Part shown: positions 9,741 through 21,484 of the stretch, in pieces
How positions within the stretch are numbered: position 1 is the first letter of the stretch
Layout: the number at the start of each line of letters is the position of its first letter
Assembly (NCBI GenBank): GCA_947685225.1
Contig: CANTUV010000053.1
Span: 9,657,501-9,721,500, forward strand
Length of the DNA stretch: 64,000 nt
Source of the DNA: Garcia nutans
Taxonomy: Eukaryota > Streptophyta > Magnoliopsida > Malpighiales > Euphorbiaceae
Direction of reading: 5' to 3'
Notes under the pieces: generated by a model
Databases searched by the model: none
What the model saw: only the letters and a program-made list of their open reading frames with translations
Told to the model about the DNA's origin: nothing
Made by a program: the position numbers and the translations under genes

Positions 9741-12521
9741 TGTAACACCCCTTCCCGACCTACGTGAGTAAGCTGAGTAGAGGCGCCACCCTATCCTAAT
9801 GTTGCTACCACTTTTACTTAGTCAAATTTTTGTTCCGATTTTTATAGAAATTTTGCCATAGTTTTGCCTAAAAATTCAATCCCAAGTGTCGACAAAACTG
9901 GTTTTTTTTTCTAATTTTTGAAAACATTTTTACACAAACCAATGCAAACAAAATCATTCTCAGTACACTTCCAATAAATCCCCCTTATAACCTCAACTAC
10001 AACCTGCAAAAAGGATTTACACTTCTAGTACAAAATAAAGTAAAGGTTTATTATGAAATACAGCAGATAAAATCTTTGTTCACTATGCAACGGAAAGTAA
10101 CAATATTTACAAATTCATATACATCAAAACTCAAGTTTTACAACACATAAAATTTATACATGTTTGGCAGTCAGTCTTCGATCTTAAAGCCCACTATTCA
10201 ATCTTCAAAATCTAGGCTCGACTCGGCCTAGAGGAACTCTCTGGTTCTTCCTTGTCACCTGCGCGAAGAATCACATTCGCGCTAAGCCAACGGCTTAGTA
10301 AGATAAAACATGCTAATGGTATGCTTTAATGTAATGCAATGCCACATATGTTATTGATAAGATCAATATCATAAATATAAAGTTAACCACATAATTATGC
10401 ATTTCACAAATCATAGTCATATGAGCATACCACATTTCAACATCTTTCCACATTCAACATTAATCAATCATACTCAATAACCAACATCTCATTTCATTAA
10501 CTCATAACATTATTTAGGACATTCATATAACCCTGACACCTATGGGCCCAACAAGTATTTAATACGATATTCAGAGTTCAGAGTTACTGCTTTGGTTCAT
10601 AGTCACAATAATCACGCCCGTAGGCAAGTGTAACAGACCCAGTCTCTTGGATCATCAACTCAACACATATGAGGAGATCCTCAACCCGGCAAGACTGTTA
10701 CAAATCATATATCTCATAGTGTAACAGACCCAGTCTCTTGGACCATCAACTCAACACCTATGAGGAGGTCCTCAACCCGGCAAGACTGTTACCTGTCATC
10801 ATTTCTTAGGCATGCCACCCAAATCCAGAACTCTGAAACTGAATAACATATTAAACAAACAATTCATTTCCATTCTCAATTCTCATCACATTTAGGCAAA
10901 CATGCCTTCTTTCTTTCAATTACATCATCTTAGCCAATAACAATGGCTTCACATTTCATTTCACAATATAACATCTCATTATTCAAGTATATATATATAT
11001 ATATCTCATCCATGATCACATTATATCTCACATAGCATCATTCATAAATATCAACATTTCATACCACATTACTCATGAAACACATTACCATTCACAATGC
11101 ACAACATAACATTGTTCAATCTCAACAATGCAATTAGGGCAAAGAACAATTGATTATAACATTCATTGATTCAAGTGTGTTTAAAGTGTTTAGGGTTAGG
11201 TTTAAGGACCAACCTACCTTTGGAAAACCAAAGCAATGCAAAAAGAACAAAGAATTAAAACCCTAACCATAAATAGTACATTCTGGTTTTAAACTCCATT
11301 TTATCCTTATTTTGAAAAATTGTATAAAATAATCTACTTGACTAAAAATTCTAAAATTTTTACAGAATTTAGTTTTGTATCTTAAAATCATCCCTTTAAA
11401 ATTTCAGATCAAACTGAACACAAAATCTTGGTCAAATAGTTCACCTAACCAGACTGCCCCAATTGCCCTGCATCCTGGCAGCAGTTCTGAACTTTGTGAA
11501 TTCCATAAATCAAATTCAATCAACGTGGTTCCAAATTATTTTTCTCAAATACTAGACTCACTAAGCAACAACATATCCAAAATTCGATTGGATATGATTT
11601 TTCTACATTTTATTAAAAATCACGAAATATAGCTGTCCCAGTTAAGGTACCTGCTGGAACAGGTCTAATGAAAATAATCTTTCTAAACTCATAACCATTC
11701 CAAAATCGAATCAACATATTTTTCAGTCATTCTACACTCATAGAGGCACAACATATCAAAAATTCACTTCAAGAACATTTTTCTATAATTAATTAAAAAT
11801 CATACAAATCACAGCCTTTACTAATTGTAAAACAGAAACAATTTCACTAAACACAACTCTTACTCAACACAATCACTTCCAACACCTTCACCAACTCAAC
11901 TTCTCATCATCAAACCAACAAACCCTAATTCCTTTCTCACACCACTTCAAAAGAATTGAAGAAATTAAAGAAAAGATCTTACCTCAAATGAAGAAATCTA
12001 CAAATCTTTAACCAAAACCCTTGTTTCTTTCTTCAAAATGCTTCAAACCTCAAGATCACCTCTCTTTCTCTCTTTGTCTATGGAGAATCCGGCCACTTCA
12101 AGAAAGAAAGAAGAAAATGCACAAGTCAAACACCTTTTCTTCTTTTAATCTCCACCATGCATCTTACAAGGAAAATTACCAAAACACCCTTAACCATATA
12201 ACTAACTCTTTGTCTCATATAAGCCCTTTATAGTAATTTCATTAACAACCAAAAATATCTTCTTCCACTTAACCATCACCTTGACTCTTCATTTGACCAA
12301 TGTATATGTTAATTATATCATCATATAAACAACATATACATTTGTCTCTAAACCCTAAATTTCTTCTCCAGAACACATATACATATACATTCTCTTCCCA
12401 TTTCTTTTCTCTTACAATTTAACACATATATGCACAAACATTCACTTCCCAATATATATATCAACAACCACAATAACAACAACATACTCAAAACTTCTAG
12501 GGCATAAATGAGGATATTACA
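9741..12521 (-). repeat. 5' LTR of element 2
   Basis: This 2781-bp LTR is the promoter copy for the gag-pol frame. It carries GTAACAG units at 10630-10701 and 10721-10792 and the double hairpin at 10261-10298. It differs from the left copy at three sites I could see, for example CCAGAACA near 12370 where the left copy has CCAAAACA. Confidence 0.95.
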
Positions 12522-12526
12522 GAAAT
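12522..12526. other. Right target-site duplication of element 2 (GAAAT)
   Basis: GAAAT follows the LTR end ATATTACA, after which the element 1 LTR resumes at TGTACAAAG, exactly as in the undisturbed 3' LTR. Confidence 0.95.
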
Positions 12527-12618
12527 GTACAAAGATATAAATGAAAAGAGTTGTGTCTAATATGTTAATTCAACTTTCAGAGTTCTGGATTTGACGGCAT
12601 GCCTATAACATATGAAAT

Positions 12619-12795
12619 GTAACAGTCTAGCCGGGTTGAGGATCTCCTCAAGTTGTTGAGTTGATGGTCCAAGAGACTGGGTCTGTTACACTATATGAAT
12701 TATAAATGTGAAATATATGAAAAGTAACAGTCTTGCCGGGTTGAGGATCTTCTCGATTAGTCGGGTGGATGGTCCAAGAGACTGGGTCTGTTACA
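12619..12795 (+). repeat. Tandem pair of GTAACAG...CTGTTAC units, element 1 5' LTR
   Basis: Units are at 12619-12689 and 12725-12795. The first has TCTAG in place of TCTTG, which breaks one of the inner pairs. Copies in the 3' LTR are at 19451-19521 and 19556-19626. Confidence 0.85.
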
Positions 12796-13386
12796 CTCTC
12801 CATGGATAGAGATATGATATATGTTGCCTACGGGCTTGATTATTGTGATTATGGATCAAAGCAGTAACTCTGAACTTTGAATAACATATTAGTGTTTTGG
12901 GCCCGAGTCTGTCTTTATTGTCAATGTGAAATGCAAGTATTGAAATATTGATTGTGAGTATTAATAATGAATTATGCTTGGTGGATTGTGAATAATATAA
13001 TGTTATTAAGTGTAATAGGAAAATGAATTGTGGTTGATGATAAAGGTTGTCTTTATTGGAAATATGATTTATGATTTATATGATATGTAGATTGTGTATT
13101 GCAATAATGAGTGATATGATGTGTAATGTGTGTATTGCAATAATGGTTGGTATGGTATATATATAATGTAGGGGTATTAATATATTGGTTTTGAGTATTG
13201 GTGATGCATTGGGGTTGGTGATAATATTATATATATATATACATCTTATATGAAATTAGCTAGGATATATTAAAGATAAAGTTAAAAAGAAAAGAAGATA
13301 TGATAAGAACTAATTATATATTGAATCGATGTATCATTACATATCAATACTTCTATACTATATGTTTATATTTTATATTTGGACTA

Positions 13387-13423
13387 CTAAGCTCTCGGGC
13401 TTAGCGCGGGTGTTTATTCGCGC
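13387..13423 (+). other. Conserved double hairpin, element 1 5' LTR
   Basis: CTAAGC-(6 nt)-GCTTAG is followed by GCGCG-(10 nt)-CGCGC and then AGGT. The identical 3' LTR copy is at 20219-20255. It lies about 480 bases before the LTR end, so it should be in the transcribed leader. Confidence 0.8.
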
Positions 13424-13905
13424 AGGTTTTTAGATGGAAGATATGAAGTCTTTTGTTATGCCACAAGAAGAGTAAAGTTTGTCGAGACCAACTAGAGGGT
13501 TATGCATACATGTATAAATTTTAATTATGATGTATTTCTGACGAGAGAGTATTTATATGTATAAATCTAGTAATGTATAATAACTGTATGGTTTTAAATT
13601 GAGTCGGATTGTGAATATAGAAGTGTGAATTCTTCTTGCAGGATTGTAGTTGAGGTTATAAGGATGGATTATTGGGAGTGTACTTGAGTTGAATTGTGAA
13701 ACAAAATGTTTTTTCAAATATAAGAAAAATCAATTTTGTCGACACTTGGGACCTAGAATTTTAAGGGAGACTCCGTCAAAATTTTTTTTGAAAAAAAAAA
13801 TTTTTATAAGGAACATTAAGTAAGCTGACATAACCAGAGCTCGTATCTTGATGTAGCATTCCTCCTCGGCTTATTATAGGTCGGGAAGGGGTGTTACAAT
13901 TGTTT

Positions 13906-13917
13906 TGGTATCAGAGC
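13906..13917 (+). other. Primer binding site of element 1 (tRNA-iMet)
   Basis: TGGTATCAGAGC lies seven bases after the 5' LTR end, the same primer class as elements 2 and 4. Confidence 0.93.
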
Positions 13918-16900
13918 TTAGGTTCGAGATTCTCGGCCTAAGTAAATTTAAAAAGGAAATGTTTTAAAAAGAAAAATGATGATGAATGAAAATGAAAAGA
14001 ATGAAATTTTTGATACATGCATATGCATTAACATCTAGGTTGGTCTCGAATGTGGTATTATATGAATTGAAATGTATTGAATTGTATGAAATGGATAATA
14101 ATGTGTGGATGAAGTTCTATATGAATGGAAATTTAAAGAAAGCAATGAGATGGAAAAATTTATGTAAGTTTAAGTGATAAATTAAAGAATGGTAGTTTCC
14201 TTGAGGAAAGAAAATGTGAAATATGATTATAATATAAAGAAATGATCAGGAAAATAAAGTTAAAAAAAAAATGAATTAAAAACAAAATCAAAATCAAAGT
14301 ATGTAATCTTTCCTCTATTATTTGAATCTCTTTCTAATAAAGCTTATGTTGGATTGCAAGGGAGAGGAAATATTGTTGATGGATAATATGGATGGATATG
14401 TAATTATAATGAAGAGAATATGGTGGAATATTGAATGAGTTGATTGATATAGACAAAGTGTGATAACTTAAGGTTTGAATATGTAAAGTTAAGAAAAAAA
14501 AATGATAGGGGTTAAGCAAGGAGATAAAATGGTGTTGTTAGTATTGTTAATTTAATGTAAACATTGTGGTTTGAATGGTAGGAATATAATATGCTTGAGT
14601 ATTGTTAAAGCTCATGTTAATGGTGATAATGTGTAATATTTGGATTTTTGAAATGAGCTTTAATGATTGTAAAAAGGATATATTTTGATGTTGCTTTGTA
14701 GTATGTATATATATAAGATGTTTACTTAAGTTTATATTAATAAAACGAGATGAGTAAATTGAAGTTTAAGCAAAGTAGTAAGAGGAGAATTTATAATGTT
14801 AACGGAATTTGGATAAAGATTATTTAAATATCGAAAATTTAATGTATAGTACGTATATGAGTTAAGTGGAATGAAAATTTTTGCATATTAAGAATGACTT
14901 ACAGATATGTAATTTGATGAACTAAAAGTTGGCAAGTGATGAAGTAATCATGATAAGGTTGACTACTTGGAAGGTGATAATGGGATGTAAGATGCTAGTG
15001 ATCAAGGATTGAGTTGATCACTTGAAAGTGTAATGTACGCATAGTATTGCGTGTTTGTAACCTATACAACTACATATCTATTAGTGTTGAGAATGAGTAC
15101 TCTTGCATTGATAAACTTGTGCAAAGTTAGGTCATGTGATAATATTAATAGTGAGAATTGGATTGAGCAATGTTAGTTCAAGAAATTGAGATTTGTGATA
15201 ACGAAATTTGGAAATTTTATAGGGATTAATGGGCGATGTGTATATGATTGGATGTAAGGGACATATGTATAAATATGTGAGATATATATAAATAATTTAA
15301 GTCATGTAAAAAAAAAAAAAAAAAAAGAAGATGAAAATGGTGTTGTTCAATGAAAAATAATAAATGTTAAATGTGTATTGATGGTATGAAAAAGAGGAAT
15401 TAAATATAATTGTAAAGTGTAAGAAATATGAAAGCAAGTCACATTGTGAACGTGACCTATGTATGTGAATGTGGTATAATTATTTGTATAGTGGTATGAA
15501 GAATGATATGGCATGTATTAGTGGATCTATGAGAAATTAAGTTTTGATTTATGAAGAGTTAGACTATGGATTGTAATGGAAAGTGAAAAAGGACTCGAGT
15601 AACAATGGACGATGAAATTGTTATGATAATAACTGAGCTAGACTATCATATAATGCTTTCTGGTTGAAGGATTATGCTTGTGGAAATATATTATATGTAT
15701 ATGTGTTTAATAAAGATGGAAAGTATAATGTATGAAAAGTTTTATAAGAGATAGGTTAGAAATGGAAGTTGTATAAAGTTTGTATATGATTGAATGTTGT
15801 ACACATAAGTGTTATAAGAAATATTGTTGATGTGAGTTAGGCTAATGATAATCATATGATCAAGAACAAATTGTTTTGGAGACAAAGTTGAATTATGTCA
15901 ACTTTTGAGATAGTTGGAAATGTTTGAAGAAGAATAATAGAGGAACAATATTGATTTATAAACTACATATGTGACTATTAATATACTCTGGCTATATAAT
16001 TTGTTTAGTGTAATTGGCTGGTTAAGTTTGTTATCAGCAGATTTGGGCCTAAGGTGATATGATTGTAGTATTATGTGGGTGAGATTGATAATTTTGTTTC
16101 AAGAAATATGGTTAGGAGTTGTGATTGGTAAAGTGGTATCTTATCAATTCTATGTTAGAAATTTGTTTATAATTATGAAAAATATGAATAGAGAAGAGAA
16201 CCGTGTAAATGTCTTGAATTGTGAAGAATGAATAAAAAGTGATTATGTAATCATAGTAATGGTATGATAATGTGAGAATATGATAAATGGGAGAAATTTA
16301 CGAAATGTGATTGAAAATGATACTGAATATATTTTTGTTATAAGATAAATTAATTGATGGAAACAATGTTAAGTGAATGAACTATGGGTAATAATTATAG
16401 TATGAGAAAAATTATGAGAATTATGGGAGATTGCACTGCTATTATTGAAAGCAGAAGATATATATGAATATTGAAAGATAATTTGAAGTAATTTGTTAGT
16501 AAGGAGTCGAACAGATGGATCCTAAGGGATTAGAAGTTGAGAATGAGTTTGACCTAATAGAATTGTGTTATGTATATTGATATGTGATGATAAACTTAAA
16601 TAAGTTAATGGTTGGTTTGAATGGAATAAGATTGAAATGTTGTTATTTTATGACAGCTAGATCAATTGATCTAGAATTCATTAAGATTGTGAATTATTAT
16701 CGAGATTTAATATGTATAGTTATGCTAAGAGTATAAGATATATATGATAATGTATATATGAAGTGATATGCTGATACATGAATGAATTATGATATATCAG
16801 TTATTAAAGATAATGAAAGGAAAAAGGTTGATTATCTGTAAAGTAAATTTATAAAGATTGTATCGATATTAATATTAAGTGAAAAACATGGTAAAGAGGG

Positions 16901-17351
16901 ATTTAAGTATAAGAAATGAAAATATTGTTATCAATCAAGGTTTGATAAGTGGTTATTTTCAAAAGTGATTGTAATAACAGGATAATCTATAGTAAGATTT
17001 AATTCAATAATTTCCAAGATTAAAGTTAAAAGATTGCCTATAAAAAGATGAAGTGATAAATATCTTGAATGTAATAGATGAATGGTATATTTATAGATTA
17101 TAAGATGATTTGATTATTGTATAAAAGAAAATTTCTTTGAAATGTAATGAGTTATTTTGGGTGTTTTGTTGAAAAAGTAATAAGATAAATATAGCTATAT
17201 AATGATGAGTTGTGAATTGGGAAAAGATGATTGACTAAAGGTGGAAGAGTAAAAGTTATGTAATTTGATGAAATCATAATATAAGAATACGATTACCTTC
17301 ATATGAATTAAGATGGTGTTTTATTATAAATGAATTGTTATTGTGCTGGAT

Positions 17352-17369
17352 AATTTCGAGGACGAAATT
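17352..17369 (+). other. Short hairpin AATTTCG-AGGA-CGAAATT, element 1
   Basis: It is identical in sequence to the hairpin before the polypurine tract of elements 2 and 4, here without any upstream coding sequence. Confidence 0.75.
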
Positions 17370-17373
17370 ATTT

Positions 17374-17386
17374 AAGGGGGAGAGAA
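17374..17386 (+). other. Polypurine tract of element 1
   Basis: AAGGGGGAGAGAA stands immediately before the 3' LTR start. Confidence 0.87.
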
Positions 17387-18890
17387 TTGTAATATCCCAA
17401 AATATACCCTAAAAGTTTTAGAGTTATTGTTGTATTTGGATTAAATGTATATGTTTGATGAAAAGAGAAAAGAAATGAAGAGGTAGATGTATTTGAGGGA
17501 TGAGATGTATATTTGGTATTTGGAAAATATATGGGAAATATAAAAGGAATATACATATACCCACATATACACCACATATACATAATGTATAAAGTGGTGT
17601 AGGAAAAGTGAATATATATATATATAATATTAATTAATTAATAATAATGATAATAATATTTATAAAAGAGAAAGAAGAAAAGAAAGTCAAAGGGTTGAAT
17701 GAAGGTTGTGGTGGAGAATTTTTAGAAATAATTAATATTATTATTATTATATATATATATATAGGATAAGTATGAAGAAAAGAAGAAAAATCTTCTTGTC
17801 TCCTTCTTCTTCTTCTTCTTACGAGAGAGAGAGAGAGAGAAAGAAAGAAAGGAGATTTTAATTATGCACATCAAAATTTTTTAAGGGCTTAAAGAGAATT
17901 GAAGTGAAGATTGAAGATTTGGCAAAGACTACTCAAGTAAGTATTCATTTCTTTGAATTGATTTCCATTGATTGTGTTGATATGGGATGTAGTTAGTATG
18001 TTAAGATGATAATAGTGAAAGATTGAAAGATATGTGTAGATTTAAATGGTTATTTGTGAGGATGATGATGGATTATTAAATTGGTTAGTAAGGGTTTGAT
18101 ATATATATGAGTTGGAAAATGGAATAATTGATGTATGTTTGTGTTTAGTGAAATTGTTTCTGTTTTACAATTAGTAAAGGCTGTGATTTGTATGATTTTT
18201 AATTAATTATAGAAAAATGTTCTTGAAGTGAATTTTTGATATGTTGTGCCTCTATGAGTCTAGAATGACTGAAAAATATGTTGATTCGATTTTGGATAGG
18301 TTATGAGTTTAGAAAGATTATTTTTATTAGATCTGTTCCAGCAGGTACCTTAACTGAGACAGCTATATTTCGGGATTTTTAATAAAATGTAGAAAAATTA
18401 TATTCAATTGAATTTTGGATATGTTGTTGCTTAATGAGTCTAGTATTTGAGAAAAATAATTTGGAACCAAGTTGATTGAATTTAATTTATGGAATTCACA
18501 AAGTTTAGAACTGCTGCCAGGATGCAGGGCAATTGGGGCAGTCTGTTTGGGTGAATTATTTGACCAAGATTTTGTGTTCAGTTTGATCTGAAATTTTAAA
18601 GGAATGATTTTAAGATGTAAAATTAAGTTCTGTAAAAATTTTAGAGTTTTTAGTCAAGTATATTATTTTATACAAATTTTCAAAATAAGGATAAAATTTA
18701 GTCTAAAACCAGAATTTACTATTCATATGGTCATTTTGCTAATATTCCTTTTGGATTAGGTTGTGAAGAGGTTGAATTGCCCTAATCTAAGTGTTGAGGA
18801 TTCTTGGAAGAGTAGGTGTATAGAGTGGTGTAAGTTGGTTTTAAGGTAAGTACAAAGTTTATATGATTGCACTTATTTACATGAATTAAG

Positions 18891-18922
18891 ACTTAACACA
18901 TTTGTTTGTAAATGTGTTAAGT
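18891..18922 (+). other. CTTAACAC hairpin, element 1 3' LTR
   Basis: Identical to the hairpin at 1628-1659, with a 13-bp stem and loop GTTTGT. Confidence 0.75.
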
Positions 18923-19450
18923 GAATTACTATATTGTCAATATAATTTGATTAAGGTTATGATTGGATGATGTGAAAGATATGAAGATCATTCAAATAGG
19001 TAAGTACAATGCAATTTGTTATGATAAATATTGTAATGATGAATTGTGCTAATGTGTTTTGAGAAATGATGAAATGTATTGTAATTGTGGTTGGTAATAA
19101 TGATTGAAATGAAATAAATAGACATGTTGATTATATGATGATGAATTTAAGATATATGCTCAATATAATTGTTTATGTATACTTGAATGATGAAGTGCTA
19201 TAACGTGAATTGAAATATGATAAGAGGTGAAGCCATTGAGATTGGCTATGATGAATCAAATGAGATGTGAAGCCATTGTGTTGGCTACGAGAATGTAAAT
19301 GAATTATAATTGAGGCATGGTTGCCTGTTTTGAAAATGAAATGAATTGAGAAAGAAATGTACAAAGATATAAATGAAAAGAGTTGTGTCTAATATGTTAA
19401 TTCAACTTTCAGAGTTCTGGATTTGACGGCATGCCTATAACATATGAAAT

Positions 19451-19626
19451 GTAACAGTCTAGCCGGGTTGAGGATCTCCTCAAGTTGTTGAGTTGATGGT
19501 CCAAGAGACTGGGTCTGTTACACTATATGAATTATAAATGTGAAATATATGAAAAGTAACAGTCTTGCCGGGTTGAGGATCTTCTCGATTAGTCGGGTGG
19601 ATGGTCCAAGAGACTGGGTCTGTTAC
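19451..19626 (+). repeat. Tandem GTAACAG units, element 1 3' LTR
   Basis: Units are at 19451-19521 and 19556-19626, matching the pair in the 5' LTR. Confidence 0.85.
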
Positions 19627-20218
19627 ACTCTCCATGGATAGAGATATGATATATGTTGCCTACGGGCTTGATTATTGTGATTATGGATCAAAGCAGTAAC
19701 TCTGAACTTTGAATAACATATTAGTGTTTTGGGCCCGAGTCTGTCTTTATTGTCAATGTGAAATGCAAGTATTGAAATATTGATTGTGAGTATTAATAAT
19801 GAATTATGCTTGGTGGATTGTGAATAATATAATGTTATTAAGTGTAATAGGAAAATGAATTGTGGTTGATGATAAAGGTTGTCTTTATTGGAAATATGAT
19901 TTATGATTTATATGATATGTAGATTGTGTATTGCAATAATGAGTGATATGATGTGTAATGTGTGTATTGCAATAATGGTTGGTATGGTATATATATAATG
20001 TAGGGGTATTAATATATTGGTTTTGAGTATTGGTGATGCATTGGGGTTGGTGATAATATTATATATATATATACATCTTATATGAAATTAGCTAGGATAT
20101 ATTAAAGATAAAGTTAAAAAGAAAAGAAGATATGATAAGAACTAATTATATATTGAATCGATGTATCATTACATATCAATACTTCTATACTATATGTTTA
20201 TATTTTATATTTGGACTA

Positions 20219-20255
20219 CTAAGCTCTCGGGCTTAGCGCGGGTGTTTATTCGCGC
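20219..20255 (+). other. Conserved double hairpin, element 1 3' LTR
   Basis: Same sequence as 13387-13423. Confidence 0.8.
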
Positions 20256-20730
20256 AGGTTTTTAGATGGAAGATATGAAGTCTTTTGTTATGCCACAAGA
20301 AGAGTAAAGTTTGTCGAGACCAACTAGAGGGTTATGCATACATGTATAAATTTTAATTATGATGTATTTCTGACGAGAGAGTATTTATATGTATAAATCT
20401 AGTAATGTATAATAACTGTATGGTTTTAAATTGAGTCGGATTGTGAATATAGAAGTGTGAATTCTTCTTGCAGGATTGTAGTTGAGGTTATAAGGATGGA
20501 TTATTGGGAGTGTACTTGAGTTGAATTGTGAAACAAAATGTTTTTTCAAATATAAGAAAAATCAATTTTGTCGACACTTGGGACCTAGAATTTTAAGGGA
20601 GACTCCGTCAAAATTTTTTTTGAAAAAAAAAATTTTTATAAGGAACATTAAGTAAGCTGACATAACCAGAGCTCGTATCTTGATGTAGCATTCCTCCTCG
20701 GCTTATTATAGGTCGGGAAGGGGTGTTACA

Positions 20731-20735
20731 AGGGC
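20731..20735. other. Right target-site duplication of element 1 (AGGGC)
   Basis: AGGGC follows the LTR end GTGTTACA and continues directly into 5S spacer CATTCTCAGCG. Confidence 0.95.
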
Positions 20736-20794
20736 CATTCTCAGCGAAGCAGTGAGAGGGAGAGAATAAATTAAATTTTCTGGCAGCGCATTAC

Positions 20795-20914
20795 GGGTGC
20801 GATCATACCAGCACTAACGCACCGGATCCCATCAGAACTCCGAAGTCAAACGTGCTTGGGTGAGAGTAGTACTGAGATGGGTGATCTCTTGGGAAGTCCT
20901 CGTGTTGCTCCCCT
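20795..20914 (+). rRNA. 5S rRNA gene copy 1
   Basis: Variants: T53C, C67T, C91T, A115T. A type A spacer follows. This is the first gene after element 1. Confidence 0.88.
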
Positions 20915-21222
20915 ATCATTTTTCTTTTTTCAAAAATATTTTTTTTTATCAACCACGATCCTTCGCAGTTTGGGGCCGGCGGACTAATAAATCATTTGTT
21001 GGCCTTTTAGAGCAACGCGAGTAATATCGCCGAAATGGCGTCGCTTGGCTCGTTTGCCCGAATCATTCTCTCTCTGCAGCATATTTGAGAGCGTTGTTGC
21101 GTGGGCTAGCTTAGGATGGTATCGTAGGAAGAGGGACGAATGAGAAAAAAAATAGGCAAGGGCCATTCTCAGCGAAGCAGTGAGAGGGAGAGAATAAATT
21201 AAATTTTCTGGCAGCGCATTAC

Positions 21223-21342
21223 GTGTGCGATCATACCAGCACTAACACACAGGATCCCATCAGAACTCCGAAGTCAACCGTGCTTGGGCGAGAGTAGTAC
21301 TGAGATGGGTGACCTCTTGGGAAGTCCTTGTGTTGCACACCT
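21223..21342 (+). rRNA. 5S rRNA gene copy 2
   Basis: Variants: G2T, G25A, C29A, T53C, A56C, C107T, C117A. Its spacer is cut short by the recombination junction near 21446. Confidence 0.85.
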
Positions 21343-21446
21343 ATCATTTTTCTTTTTTCAAAAATATTTTTTTTATCAACCACGATCATTTGCAGTTTGG
21401 GGCCGGCGGACTAATAAATCATTTGTTAGCCTTTTAGATCGCCGAT

Positions 21447-21484
21447 ATGGGTGACCTCTTGGGAAGTCCTCGTGTTGCACCCCT
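21447..21484 (+). pseudogene. 5S rRNA 3' fragment at a deletion junction
   Basis: Only gene positions 83-120 (ATGGGTGACC to CACCCCT) are present. They are fused to spacer at CGCCGATATGG, so a deletion joined spacer and gene at a short shared ATGG. A normal terminator and a type B spacer follow. Confidence 0.9.

Larger units (their letters stand above)
2096..12521 (-). mobile_element. Element 2: complete Ty3/gypsy chromovirus (probably Tekay/Del clade) nested in element 1
   Basis: The element is 10,426 bp with two LTRs of exactly 2781 bp, flanking GAAAT duplications, a tRNA-Met primer site, a polypurine tract and one uninterrupted gag-pol frame. The order protease, reverse transcriptase, RNase H, integrase places it in Ty3/gypsy, and a chromodomain-like C-terminus makes it a chromovirus. 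Tekay/Del is inferred from the long LTRs, the CCHC pair and the C-terminal tail, not from a tree. By eye I found three LTR differences (near 2121, 2750 and 4728 in the left copy). Nothing visible prevents this copy from being active. It necessarily inserted after element 1. Confidence 0.95.
119..13898 (+). repeat. 5' LTR of element 1, split by element 2
   Basis: The LTR occupies 119-2095 and 12522-13898, about 3349 bp once the insert and one GAAAT copy are removed. It matches the 3' LTR base for base in nearly every stretch I compared. The differences noted are one substitution (AAATGCTG here, AAAGGCTG in the 3' copy, near 910) and the length of AT dinucleotide runs near 343-360 and 483-501. 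It also carries a GA run near 560 and a TTC run near 541. The first kilobase holds two degenerate repeats of about 120 bp (roughly 921-1050 and 1102-1225) sharing GATTTTTAAT and ATGAGTCTAG. Confidence 0.92.
13899..17387 (+). other. Gene-less interior of element 1
   Basis: These 3489 bp lie between the primer site and the polypurine tract. The strand is rich in A, T and G and poor in C. The longest frames (63 residues at 13986-14177, 61 residues on the other strand at 14334-14519) resemble no retroelement domain, and I found no FIDD, DPGS or zinc-knuckle remnant. There is an A run near 15308-15326. Only the two ends (primer site; hairpin plus purine tract) resemble element 2, as expected if the interior serves as a packaged spacer. 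Confidence 0.8.
119..20730 (+). mobile_element. Element 1: complete non-autonomous LTR retrotransposon (LARD-like), hosting element 2
   Basis: The element is bounded by TGTAATATCC and GGGTGTTACA and flanked by AGGGC duplications. After removal of the nested element 2 and one copy of its target duplication it is about 10.2 kb: LTRs of about 3349 and 3343 bp and a 3489-bp interior. It has a primer binding site for initiator tRNA-Met and a polypurine tract, but I see no gag, protease, reverse transcriptase or integrase motif in the interior. Long LTRs around a gene-less interior of about 3.5 kb is the described profile of LARDs. Its LTR shares modules with elements 2-4, so the enzymes were probably supplied by a related chromovirus. 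The LTRs are nearly identical, so the insertion is recent. Confidence 0.9.
17388..20730 (+). repeat. 3' LTR of element 1
   Basis: This is an uninterrupted 3343-bp LTR from TGTAATATCC to GTGTTACA, and the reference for the pre-insertion state of the 5' LTR. It contains a CTTAACAC hairpin (18891-18922), GTAACAG units and the double hairpin. Short frames within it (for example on the - strand near 17368 and 19173) do not resemble proteins. Confidence 0.95.

Noticed and set aside
13986..14519. Small frames in the element 1 interior as accessory retroelement genes
   Set aside because: They are low-complexity, without any domain motif, and are not longer than expected in such AT-rich sequence.
119..20730. 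Cassandra-type element carrying a 5S promoter in its LTR
   Set aside because: The LTRs contain no 5S gene sequence. They only sit in a 5S array.
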